DNA of 64,000 nt from Streptomyces sp. TSRI0281 (GTDB lineage: Bacteria > Actinomycetota > Actinomycetes > Streptomycetales > Streptomycetaceae): the NCBI RefSeq assembly GCF_001905125.1, contig NZ_LWLE01000036.1, positions 111,330 through 175,329 of the forward strand. Reading direction: 5' to 3'. Made by a program: the position numbers and the translations under genes. Positions 1 through 7,927 of this stretch are shown one piece after another; the first letter of the stretch is position 1, and each line of letters begins with the position of its first letter. Below the pieces are notes generated by a model. It was not told the DNA's origin, made no database searches, and saw only the letters and a list, made by a program, of their open reading frames with translations.

Positions 1-1
1 C

Positions 2-874
2 TCAGCCGAACAGTGCGCTGGCGTTCCCGTGGCACACGCCCCGCAACCACGCGTCGCCCAGCTCCAGCCGCTCCAGCGCGTGCAGTTGATGGACGTACGG
101 GTAGGGAATGTTCGGGAAGTCGGTTCCCAGCAGGATGCGGTCCCCGAGATCCGCGAGCCGCCCCCGTTCCGCCGCCGGGAAGGGGGAGAACCCCTCGGTG
201 AAGTCCGTGAACGCCATCGTCGTGTCGAGGCGCACCTGTGGGTACGCACCGGCCAGCGCCAGGAACTCGGCGTACTCCGGCATCCCCATGTGCGCCACCA
301 CGAGCGGCAGCCGGGGATGGCGCGACAGCAGCCCGGCGATCGGCCCGGGCCCGGTGTACGCGCCCGGGGCGGGCCCGGACCCGCAGTGCATCACCACCGG
401 AACACCGGCCTCCGCCAGCAGCCCCCAGACGGGCTCCAGGAGCGGGTCGTTCGGGTCGTACGCACCGACCTGGAGGTGCGACTTGAAGACCCGCGCCCCG
501 TCCTCGACGGCCTCCTTCACATACCGCTCGACGCCCTCCTCCGGAAAGAAGGTGGCGGTGTGCAGGCAGTCGGGCACCCGCCCGGCGAAGTCCTTGGCCC
601 AGCCGTTCAGCCAGCGGGCCATCCCCGCCTTGTGCGGATAGAGCATCGAGGTGAAACGGAGCACCCCGAACGAACGCAGCAGGGCGAGCCGTTCGTCCTC
701 GTCGTGCCGGTAGGTGATCGGCCACTCCATGCCGGTCAGCGGCCCGGCGGAGTCGAAGTACGCCCACACCTTGCGCAGGACCCGCTCCGGCATGAAGTGC
801 GTATGGACATCGATGATCCCGGGCAGCCCCAGCCGCTCCCAGAACCGCACGACGTCGTCCCGTTCCTGCCCCAC
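2..874 (-). CDS. amidohydrolase-2 family metal-dependent hydrolase
   Basis: A 290-residue TIM-barrel amidohydrolase of the ACMSD/aminocarboxymuconate-decarboxylase-like type (amidohydrolase_2). The first-strand metal motif IIDVHTHF lies at residues 20-27 (His24, His26). Later come PVVMHCGSGP, LVVAHMGMPEY with a metal-type His, and ILLGTDFPN near the C-terminus with the catalytic-type Asp. Such enzymes hydrolyse or decarboxylate small cyclic or aromatic substrates in the cytoplasm; the substrate is not visible here. I start at the GTG at 874, with GAGGGAG six bases upstream. The longer frame back to 964 would overlap the neighbouring gene and gives unlikely N-terminal residues. It follows the DUF2797 gene on the same strand after 37 bases. 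Fold confident, substrate unknown. Confidence 0.8.
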   Translation of the reverse strand: MGQERDDVVRFWERLGLPGIIDVHTHFMPERVLRKVWAYFDSAGPLTGMEWPITYRHDEDERLALLRSFGVLRFTSMLYPHKAGMARWLNGWAKDFAGRVPDCLHTATFFPEEGVERYVKEAVEDGARVFKSHLQVGAYDPNDPLLEPVWGLLAEAGVPVVMHCGSGPAPGAYTGPGPIAGLLSRHPRLPLVVAHMGMPEYAEFLALAGAYPQVRLDTTMAFTDFTEGFSPFPAAERGRLADLGDRILLGTDFPNIPYPYVHQLHALERLELGDAWLRGVCHGNASALFG

Positions 875-911
875 GTGCGCTCCCTCGCCTGTTCCCAGGG
901 CCGATCCGCCC

Positions 912-1844
912 TCAGAACAACCCACCCTGCACGCCGCCACCCCCGATGTCGATGGTGGGCACACTCACCCCGGCCCCGGCCCCGATGCCGGCGCTGCCCC
1001 CGGTCCCGCCCCCTTCGCCCTCTCCGGCGCCGACCCCCGAGAGCTCCCACCCGCTCATCAGCCGGGTGTCCAGCACCACCACCCCACCGCCGCCCGGCCC
1101 GGTCGTCGCCAGATGCAGATCGGGCCCGGCCGCCGCGAGGAGCCGCCCCGCGACGACACCGCCGTCCGCCAACGCGCTCACGGCCCTGACCGCCTCGGGC
1201 GCACCCTCCAGCCCGAACAGCCCCAGATGATCGACCGCCTCGAAGGGCAGCCGCTCCAACGACTCCGGCCAGCCGTCCCCTTCCAGCGCGACGGCCCGCC
1301 GGTACAGCTCCGCCACCTCGTCGCCCCGTTCCCCGGCACCCGGCAGCGTCCCGCGCACGGCCCGCTTCCTCGCGTACGGAATCCGGTCCGGCACCCCGAG
1401 CGCGGCCCGGAGCACCTCCTCGGTCCGCCGCGCCGCCATCAGGGGCCCACGCCCCAGCCAGCTGAACACCACGGCCCCCTGCTCCCGCAGCCGCGCCGCC
1501 CCGCGCTCCTCCCCGGTGATCCCGACCTTGACCATTCCGGGCCCGAACCAGGCGAGATAGACGCGGTACGTACGCGGGTCATCGGCGATCGTGTCGGCGG
1601 CCACCGAATGCGCCCGGTCCAGCCGCGCACACTCCGCGCACCGCGCCCCGGTACTCCGCACGGGCACCACGGCCCCCACCGGACACACGTTCCCCCGAGC
1701 CCCCACACAGTGCCGCTCCCCCACGGCCCGGAACCCGAGCCCGGCCCCGTACGCGAGCACACTCACCCGCCGGGCCGCCCCCTTGCACCACCCCAGCTCG
1801 GGCACCTCTCCCGGCCAGCGCAGCCCGGTGCACCACCACCCCAT
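912..1844 (-). CDS. DUF2797 family protein
   Basis: A 310-residue protein of the DUF2797 family. The N-terminal third has a cysteine set that could bind zinc: C46 and C54, then a CAEC pair at C69/C72. It is followed by YRVYLAWFGPGMVKVGIT (residues 93-110) and an arginine-containing helix. That stretch resembles the core strand-loop-strand of GIY-YIG-type domains (compare T5orf172/MUG113 proteins), an inference from pattern only. The ATG at 1844 is chosen over the GTG at 1874, which sits against the tRNA terminator. The start is uncertain because neither has a strong ribosome site. The C-terminus is Gly/Ala-rich with GAGEGEGGGTGGSAGIGAG low complexity. No biochemical role is known to me. Confidence 0.75.
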   Translation of the reverse strand: MGWWCTGLRWPGEVPELGWCKGAARRVSVLAYGAGLGFRAVGERHCVGARGNVCPVGAVVPVRSTGARCAECARLDRAHSVAADTIADDPRTYRVYLAWFGPGMVKVGITGEERGAARLREQGAVVFSWLGRGPLMAARRTEEVLRAALGVPDRIPYARKRAVRGTLPGAGERGDEVAELYRRAVALEGDGWPESLERLPFEAVDHLGLFGLEGAPEAVRAVSALADGGVVAGRLLAAAGPDLHLATTGPGGGGVVVLDTRLMSGWELSGVGAGEGEGGGTGGSAGIGAGAGVSVPTIDIGGGGVQGGLF

Positions 1845-1880
1845 GAGCCGACATCCCCGCCCTTCGTGGATCACAACGCG

Positions 1881-1912
1881 AGAGGCCCCCAGGATTTCTC
1901 CTGGGGGCCTCT
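1881..1912 (-). terminator. hairpin terminator of tRNA-Arg
   Basis: A perfect 14-bp stem (1881-1894 with 1899-1912) closed by a TTTC loop, starting ten bases beyond the 3' end of tRNA-Arg. It lacks a long U run, as is usual in high-GC actinobacteria. Confidence 0.75.
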
Positions 1913-1921
1913 GGCCTGCTG

Positions 1922-1994
1922 TGCACTCGGCAGGATTCGAACCTGCAACCTTCTGATCCGTAGTCAGATGCTCTATCCGTTAAGCTACGAGTGC
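1922..1994 (-). tRNA. tRNA-Arg(ACG)
   Basis: A complete 73-nt tRNA on the minus strand. The acceptor stem is GCACTCG/CGAGTGC, the T-arm contains GGTTCGAATCC and the anticodon loop is CTACGGA, giving anticodon ACG. Discriminator A; CCA is not encoded. A strong terminator hairpin follows. Confidence 0.95.
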
Positions 1995-2214
1995 TTGGCG
2001 TTCCGGGCTTTTCTGCCTGGTCGGCGTTGCGGGAACAACATTACATGACCTGCGCCGTGACGCGAAATCCATTAGCCATACCGCCTCTGACCTGCGAAAA
2101 CACCGTTCTGAGGCGTATCTCGGCCATCCTCCCGCCCGCCCCGGCGCTCTCCCTTCGCGCCGACCCCGTGCTCGCCCCGTGCCGACCCGCGAGCGGGGCG
2201 TCCGGCCGGAGACG

Positions 2215-2249
2215 ACCGAAGCCCCGTGCCAGGGGCACGGGGCTTCGGT
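2215..2249 (-). terminator. hairpin terminator of tRNA-Ser(GCT)
   Basis: A perfect 16-bp stem (2215-2230 with 2234-2249) and a 3-nt loop, eight bases past the 3' end of the tRNA-Ser gene on the minus strand. Confidence 0.75.
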
Positions 2250-2256
2250 GTTCGAG

Positions 2257-2347
2257 CGGAGGCGGAGGGATTTGAACCCTCGATGGGCTTTAAGACCCAA
2301 ACCGCATTAGCAGTGCGGCGCCATAGACCGGACTAGGCGACGCCTCC
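2257..2347 (-). tRNA. tRNA-Ser(GCT)
   Basis: A 91-nt class II tRNA. The acceptor stem is GGAGGCG/CGCCTCC, anticodon stem CCGCA/TGCGG with loop CTGCTAA (anticodon GCT), then a long variable arm and GGTTCAAATCC in the T-arm. Discriminator G. A second, quite different GCT serine tRNA is at 42701-42788. Confidence 0.95.
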
Positions 2348-2469
2348 AGCACACCCCGCGCGGACGCGAGTGGTGCGTGCAGATGATGACACAGACGAGC
2401 GCGCTGTCACCAATCGCCGCCCACGGTACTAGGCATGCGGGCACCAGGGCAAAGCATTCGGGCATCGCC

Positions 2470-2580
2470 CGCCGCCTTCACCCGACGTCGTCGTCCGCCG
2501 CCTTCGCCCAAAGCCTTCACCCGACGTCGTCGCACACCGTCGTCGTCCGCCGCCTTCGCTCAACGTCGTCGCACAACGAC
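2470..2580. repeat. degenerate short direct repeats upstream of the SSI-like gene
   Basis: This part of the 2348-2719 gap holds an imperfect array. A 20-base unit beginning GCCTTCACCCGACG occurs exactly at 2474-2493 and 2513-2532, with related copies at about 2499-2508 and 2550-2573. No coding frame or clear RNA structure was seen. The rest of the gap has no recognisable feature apart from the promoter expected for the downstream gene. Confidence 0.5.
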
Positions 2581-2719
2581 GGGGCGCGCCCTCGGGGCGC
2601 AACGTCGCGGCGTCCGGAGCGTTAGAGGAGGCGGGGTGACGGGGTGACGGCCCGTTGATCGCCGTCCGCTGTCCGCCGCCCTCCACCGAGCCCGTCGTGT
2701 CAGAGCACAGGAGCCCCGC

Positions 2720-3229
2720 ATGCTGCGCCGTCTCACCCGAACCGCCGCCGTTTCCCTCGCCTCCCTCGCCGTGCTGTCCGCCGCCGCTCCCGCCGCGACG
2801 GCCGCGGGGCCGCTGTCCATGCCGATCCCGCCGCTGCCCTCGTTCCAGCACCTCCCGCTGTTCCAGGAGCTGGGCGGCGTGTACCACCCGGCGAACGCGG
2901 GGCAGACCCGGCTGACGGTGACGGTTTCCTCGTCCGGTGACCGGGCGGCCGACGGCACGTACGAGCTGGAGTGCGGGCCGACCGGGGGCAGCCACCCGCA
3001 GCGGCAGGGGGCCTGCGACCGGCTGGCGGAGGCGGCGAAGGCGGGCGAGGAGCTGTTCGCGCCGACGCCCCAGGACGCGATGTGCACCCAGATGGACGGC
3101 GGGCCGGCCGGCGCGCGCATCGTCGGAACCTGGCAGGGACAGCGGGTCGACACCTCGTTGAGCCGGGCGAACGGCTGCGAGATCTCGCGCTGGAACAACC
3201 TCGTTCCGGTGCTGCCGACGGTCAAGTAG
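2720..3229 (+). CDS. secreted subtilisin-inhibitor (SSI)-like protein
   Basis: A 169-residue precursor with a Sec signal peptide (MLRRLTRTAA start, Ala-rich core, likely cleavage after ATAA near residue 29). The rest has the Streptomyces subtilisin inhibitor pattern: LTVTVSSSGD, ECGPTGGSHP, AC, a third Cys, GTWQG and a final Cys. The four cysteines (85, 99, 122, 153) match the two SSI disulfides. SSI proteins are extracellular inhibitors of subtilisin-like or transglutaminase-activating proteases. The reactive-site loop is unusual: after Cys122 it reads TQMDGGPAGAR where typical members have CPMVYDPV, so P1 would be Gln. There is also a ~25-residue Pro-rich N-terminal extension on the mature part. 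A close family member whose inhibitory specificity is doubtful. Confidence 0.85.
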   Translation: MLRRLTRTAAVSLASLAVLSAAAPAATAAGPLSMPIPPLPSFQHLPLFQELGGVYHPANAGQTRLTVTVSSSGDRAADGTYELECGPTGGSHPQRQGACDRLAEAAKAGEELFAPTPQDAMCTQMDGGPAGARIVGTWQGQRVDTSLSRANGCEISRWNNLVPVLPTVK

Positions 3230-3464
3230 CCGCCCGTACCGGGCCCGCCGCCCTGTGTTCGCGCACGTCACAGGGTGTGCGGGCGGTCACGTCACGGACC
3301 TGGGGCGTACACGCCGTGCACAGAACCTTGGTGAGAGCTCCCCCTCATCCGCCGCCCCTCGGCCCTCCCCAGCCTTTAGACTCCTCCAGTGACAGCCTGC
3401 GGCCCGAGGGGCAAGATGGGGTCCGCTGTCGGCAAGGTGCGGTAACCAGGGAGGAAGCGTCGTC

Positions 3465-6400
3465 GTGAGCAGCAGGCCATCCCGAGGCGCTGCTCGCCTC
3501 GCAGCCATACTCGACGCCCTCCCGGACGGGCTTCTGCTCGTCAATTGCAACGGCACGGTCGTCAACGCCAACACCATCGCCCTCGAAATGTTCGAGACCC
3601 CGGGCACCGCGCTCGTCGGGCGCGGACTGCTCGATCTGCTTCCGGAGTTCGACTCCAAGCTGATCCCGGGGTCGATGCGCCGGCCGGAGGCTGCGGACGA
3701 GCAGGGCAGGACCAAGCCGACGCGGATGATCGCGCGGCGCACCGACGGCAACGAGTATCCCGTCGAGGTCACCAGCGCGAGCCTGGACAGCGGACAGGCC
3801 GAGTACAACGACATCCACGCGAGCTACACCGGCGACGAGCTGCTGATGCTCGTCGTACGTGATCTCTCGGGCACCGTCGACACCGAGGCCGAGCTGGCCC
3901 GTTCGCAGCGCCAGACCGAGATGATCCTGCGGGCCGCGTCCGAAGGCGTCGTGGGCACGGACATCGACGGCAGGGTCGTCCTGGTCAACCCCGCCGCCGC
4001 GCAGATCCTCGGCTTCCGGGCGAGCGATCTGGGCGGTCAGGAGCTGCACCCGCTGATCCTGCACTCGCGTGCGGAGGGCGAGCCGTTCGCGTACGAGGAG
4101 TCGCCGCTCGCCGACACCCTCAAGTCCGGGCGCAAGCACCGGGTGCGCGGCCAGGTGCTCTGGTCCAAGAGCGGTGCGCAGGTGCCGGTGGACCTGACGA
4201 CCGCGCCGGTACGCGACGGGGACCAGCTCGTCGGCGCCGTGATGACGTTCACCGACCGCAGGCCCCAGCAGGAGCTCGCCGATCAGCACGAGGCGTCCGT
4301 CAATGAACTGACCACGAGCCACACCGCCGAGGTCGCCGCGCTGACCGAACGGCACACCGCCGAGGTCGCCGCGCTCACCGAGCGGCACGCCACCGAACTG
4401 GCCGACAGGACCGAGCGCTACGCGTCCGAGCTGGAGGAGCAGGCCGAGCACATCGCCGCGCTCAACGGTCGGCACCTCCAGCTCACGGCCGTCCTCGGCG
4501 AATCGCTGCGCGGACCGCTGGAGGAGCTGCGCGGCGAGCTGTCCACGCTCGCCGCCGACCCGGCGGGCCAGCTCTGGCCCGAGGCCAATCAGATCCTGCA
4601 TCACCTGGCCGCCGGTTACGCCCGGATGACGACGCTCGTCGACAACGTGCTGGGCTACCAGCGTCTCGACGCGGGTACGGAGGGTCTCGCCAAGGCGCCC
4701 GTCCTGCTCGACGCGGTCGTGGCGGCGGGGGTCGACGGGGCGGTCGAGCTGATCGGGCCGGGACGCGCGCAGTTCGCGGTGCACGCCCCGCCGATCGAGG
4801 CCGAGGTGGACGCGAGGCGGCTGGCGACGGCCCTCGCCCATCTCGTCGCGGACGTGGCCGGCGTCGACTCGACCGGCAAGGCCCGGCTGGTTCCGGGCGG
4901 CGGCTATGTCGACTCGACCGTGGTCGTGGCCGCCGCACAGCGCGGTGACGTCGTACGTATCGAGGTGCGCGGTCCGTTCTCCGGGGGCGACCCGGTGCAC
5001 GAGCCGATCGTGCGCGGGATCGTCCGGGCGCACGGCGGCGTGCTCCAGACGCACGAGGTGCCGGGCATGAGCGGCAGCGCGTACGTCCTCGAAGTGCCGC
5101 TCGGCACGGGCTCGGGGACCGTGGCGCCTCCGATGGTGGCGCCGGAGGCGTTCGGGGCGGAGGTGGCCGGTACGGAGGCCGCTGTTCCGGAGGCGGCTGT
5201 TGCGGAGACGGCTCCGGAGGCCACGAGCGGCGGGCGGCGGCGGGCCCGCCGGTCCTCGACCGATGCCTTCCTGGAGAGCCCGGTGGGCACGGCTCGGGCC
5301 GAGGACACCGCGGCCGCCGAACCGACGGGGCGTCGCAGGGCGCGTCGCGGACCCGCGGCGCCGGACGAAGAGCAGCAGGCCCAGGAACTGATCCCGGCCC
5401 AGCAGGGCGAGGGCTCCGGGCGCAGGCGCGGCCGGCCCAGTCCGGCGGAGACCGGGTCGGTGGCCTCCCCCACGGGTCAGGCCGAGCAGGTCGCCGGACA
5501 GGTAGCCGGGCAGAACCCGCAGGTCGGGCAGCCCGGACAGCGGCAGGCACAGCAGCAGGGGCGGGCGCTGGCGTTGCCCGCGGGGGCCGCCGCGCCGCCG
5601 GCCGATCCGTCCGCACCCTCCGAAGGCTCGGTCGTCACGGCGGCGGAAGGTGCCCAGGGCGGCGGCGGACGCCCGCAGCGCGGTCAGACCGTACCGCCGC
5701 AGGGCGTGCCGTCCGAGGCGCAACTTCCGGTATCGCCCTCCGGGCGTCGCGCACGCCGCGACGGGGAGGACCGGCCCGCGCTTCCGGCTCTCGCGTCCGG
5801 CAGCGCCGACGCCGACGCGCCCGTCGACGCCGGTGCCGGCACGGGTGCCGCACAGCCCGGCGGGCGGCGGGCCCGACGCGCGCTGTCGGCGGCGCAGGAG
5901 CGTTCTGCGGCGGCCGAGGCGACGGGGCCGCGTACCGCGTTCGCCCTTCCGCCCGCCGACGCCGACCGGCCCGCGCCCGTGCCGCCCGTGCCGCCCGCGC
6001 CGCCCGCGCCGCCCGTCGACGGTGGGCAGGGCGCCCCGTACCAGGAGAGCCAGACAGGTCAGGAGAGCCGGACAGGTCAGACAGGTCAAGCGGGCCCGGC
6101 AGGCCATGGAGGTCCGTCGGGTCGGGAGGTCCGGGAGGTCCGGGAGCGGCACGACGCCGTACGTACCGCGCCGGGCGCCGACCACACCCCGCCGCAGGCA
6201 CACCCCGCTGGACCCGACTGGGCGCGGGGCGGCACGTCGGAGCAGGGCCCGGCCGCACTGACGGTGCACGACGACGTCGACGGACCGGAGGGCCGGACCG
6301 CGGCACCACACGCCGCGCCTCCCGTCGGAACGCCGGAAGACGCGCCGGGCTACGGGCCCGACGACGCGCTGGACGACGGGCCGGACGACGTCTCCTGGGC

Positions 6401-7763
6401 CGGCCTCGACCGCACCACGCACACCACCGGCACCACGGGCAACGCCGCCGCACCTCACCCGGCCGACGGCGGGGCGGGCGGTCCCGCGGCGGACGCGCGC
6501 AGGCAGCCGTTGCCCGCCGAGGATCCGATGTCCGGGTCGTCGGACTCGACACAGGGACGGGCGTTCAGCGTACGGACGCTCGGGCAGGGTGTGCCCTTCG
6601 CGCAGCACCTCGCGCACCAGCAGAACCAGAGCGTCGGCGGTGCCGGAAGGCGCCGTAAGCTCGCCGCCCCGCCGGAGGGCGAGCGTCCGGCCCCCCAGAC
6701 CGGCGCGGCACAGGCCGGCGCGGCACAGGCCAACACGGCACCGACCGGCACGGCACAGACCCCTGGTGGCCCGGCCGCCGGTGCCCAGCCGAACGGCAGC
6801 AGGCCCGGCACCGCTCAGCCGGGCTCCGCTCACCCCGGTGACACCCCGCCCGGTGGCACGGCAGCCGGTGGCACGGGACCGGGTTCCGGTCAGTTGCTGC
6901 CGCCGCACGCCGCCGAGGGGCGCGCGTACGCGATAGGCGCCCCCGACGAGGGCGCCGAGGGGCCGGAGCCGCTGGACGGCCCCGGTGGCGCCGTCGAGGT
7001 CGCCAACCGCCCGCAGCCGCGGCCGGTCGACGACGAGCTGCCCCCCGAGCCGCTGGACAACCCGCGCCGGCTGCTCGTCTGGCCCGCGCCCGACGTCTCC
7101 ACCCAGCAGGCGCTCAGCGACCGCGGCTACCGTCCGGTGATCGTGAACTCCCGCGAGGAGGTCGACGCCCAGATCGCGGCGTTCCCCGCCGCGCTCTTCG
7201 TCGACCCGCTGACCGGGCCCATCACCCGTACCGCCTTGCAGTCGCTGCGCCGAGCGGCCGTGGCCGCCGAGGTTCCGGTGCTGGTCACAGCCGGTCTGGG
7301 GCAGGCGACCAGGGAAGCGGCGTACGGCGCCGACCCCGCCGTGCTCCTCAAGGCCCTCGCCCCGCGCGACAGCGAGCAGCACCCCCCGCGGGTCCTCCTG
7401 ATCGAGGAGCACGAGGAGATCGCGCTGGCCCTCACCGAGACGCTGGAGCGGCGCGGGATGCAGGTCGGGCGGGCTGCCACCGACAGCGAGGCGGTCGACC
7501 TGGCCACCCGGATGCGGCCGAACCTGGTGGTGATGGACCTGATGCAGGTACGTCGCCGGCGCGCCGGGATCATCGACTGGCTGCGCGCGAACGGCCAGCT
7601 GAACCGCACCCCGCTGGTCGTCTACACCTCGGCCGGGATGGACCGGGCGGAACTGCCGAGGCTCAGCTCGGGTGAAACCGTCCTCTTCCTGGCGGAACGC
7701 TCCACCAGCGAAGAGGTGCAGTCCCGCATCGTCGACCTGCTGGCGAAGATAGGCACCAACTGA
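3465..7763 (+). CDS. hybrid PAS sensor with degenerate kinase core, long disordered linker and two receiver-like domains
   Basis: A 1432-residue regulator. Order: PAS about 10-135, PAS about 145-265, heptad coiled coil about 270-330 (repeated TAEVAALTERH), a DHp-like helix pair about 330-400, an ATPase-like region about 405-550, roughly 600 residues of Pro/Ala/Gly/Gln-rich sequence, then two receiver-like domains (about 1190-1290 and 1300-1430). The H-box position reads ESLRGPLEELRGEL with no His, and the N-box reads LAHLVADV without the usual Asn, so kinase activity looks lost. The last receiver keeps an Asp (D1358, VVMDLM) and an acidic EEHEE cluster. The linker repeats GRRRARR-type basic motifs about six times. 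GTG start with a GGAGG-like site. Transcribed alone and ended by a strong hairpin. Probably a cytoplasmic signalling scaffold; signal unknown. Confidence 0.8.
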   Translation: MSSRPSRGAARLAAILDALPDGLLLVNCNGTVVNANTIALEMFETPGTALVGRGLLDLLPEFDSKLIPGSMRRPEAADEQGRTKPTRMIARRTDGNEYPVEVTSASLDSGQAEYNDIHASYTGDELLMLVVRDLSGTVDTEAELARSQRQTEMILRAASEGVVGTDIDGRVVLVNPAAAQILGFRASDLGGQELHPLILHSRAEGEPFAYEESPLADTLKSGRKHRVRGQVLWSKSGAQVPVDLTTAPVRDGDQLVGAVMTFTDRRPQQELADQHEASVNELTTSHTAEVAALTERHTAEVAALTERHATELADRTERYASELEEQAEHIAALNGRHLQLTAVLGESLRGPLEELRGELSTLAADPAGQLWPEANQILHHLAAGYARMTTLVDNVLGYQRLDAGTEGLAKAPVLLDAVVAAGVDGAVELIGPGRAQFAVHAPPIEAEVDARRLATALAHLVADVAGVDSTGKARLVPGGGYVDSTVVVAAAQRGDVVRIEVRGPFSGGDPVHEPIVRGIVRAHGGVLQTHEVPGMSGSAYVLEVPLGTGSGTVAPPMVAPEAFGAEVAGTEAAVPEAAVAETAPEATSGGRRRARRSSTDAFLESPVGTARAEDTAAAEPTGRRRARRGPAAPDEEQQAQELIPAQQGEGSGRRRGRPSPAETGSVASPTGQAEQVAGQVAGQNPQVGQPGQRQAQQQGRALALPAGAAAPPADPSAPSEGSVVTAAEGAQGGGGRPQRGQTVPPQGVPSEAQLPVSPSGRRARRDGEDRPALPALASGSADADAPVDAGAGTGAAQPGGRRARRALSAAQERSAAAEATGPRTAFALPPADADRPAPVPPVPPAPPAPPVDGGQGAPYQESQTGQESRTGQTGQAGPAGHGGPSGREVREVRERHDAVRTAPGADHTPPQAHPAGPDWARGGTSEQGPAALTVHDDVDGPEGRTAAPHAAPPVGTPEDAPGYGPDDALDDGPDDVSWAGLDRTTHTTGTTGNAAAPHPADGGAGGPAADARRQPLPAEDPMSGSSDSTQGRAFSVRTLGQGVPFAQHLAHQQNQSVGGAGRRRKLAAPPEGERPAPQTGAAQAGAAQANTAPTGTAQTPGGPAAGAQPNGSRPGTAQPGSAHPGDTPPGGTAAGGTGPGSGQLLPPHAAEGRAYAIGAPDEGAEGPEPLDGPGGAVEVANRPQPRPVDDELPPEPLDNPRRLLVWPAPDVSTQQALSDRGYRPVIVNSREEVDAQIAAFPAALFVDPLTGPITRTALQSLRRAAVAAEVPVLVTAGLGQATREAAYGADPAVLLKALAPRDSEQHPPRVLLIEEHEEIALALTETLERRGMQVGRAATDSEAVDLATRMRPNLVVMDLMQVRRRRAGIIDWLRANGQLNRTPLVVYTSAGMDRAELPRLSSGETVLFLAERSTSEEVQSRIVDLLAKIGTN

Positions 7764-7808
7764 GGTCCTCGCCCGGAGCGGCGGCGAGGACCGGAGCGCG
7801 CGTCACGG

Positions 7809-7854
7809 CACGCACGAGGGCGGTACGGAGTTTCCCGTACCGCCCTCGTGCGTG
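7809..7854. terminator. bidirectional terminator hairpin
   Basis: A perfect 20-bp inverted repeat (7809-7828 with 7835-7854) with a 6-nt loop AGTTTC, between the convergent hybrid sensor and acyl-CoA ligase genes. Confidence 0.85.
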
Positions 7855-7927
7855 TACGCCGCCGGTCGCGTGCCACCCGGCGCGCATCACCGGTCGCGCG
7901 TCACCGGGCGCGTCAGAGCTGGGCGCG

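Noticed and set aside
912..964. Extending the first amidohydrolase back to 964
   Set aside because: It would overlap the end of the DUF2797 gene and add residues unlike the family; the GTG at 874 has a proper ribosome site.
3345..7412. 1355-codon open frame on the minus strand opposite the hybrid sensor
   Set aside because: The plus-strand frame has recognisable PAS and receiver domains. The antisense product is Arg/Gly-rich without motifs, as expected for high-GC shadow frames.
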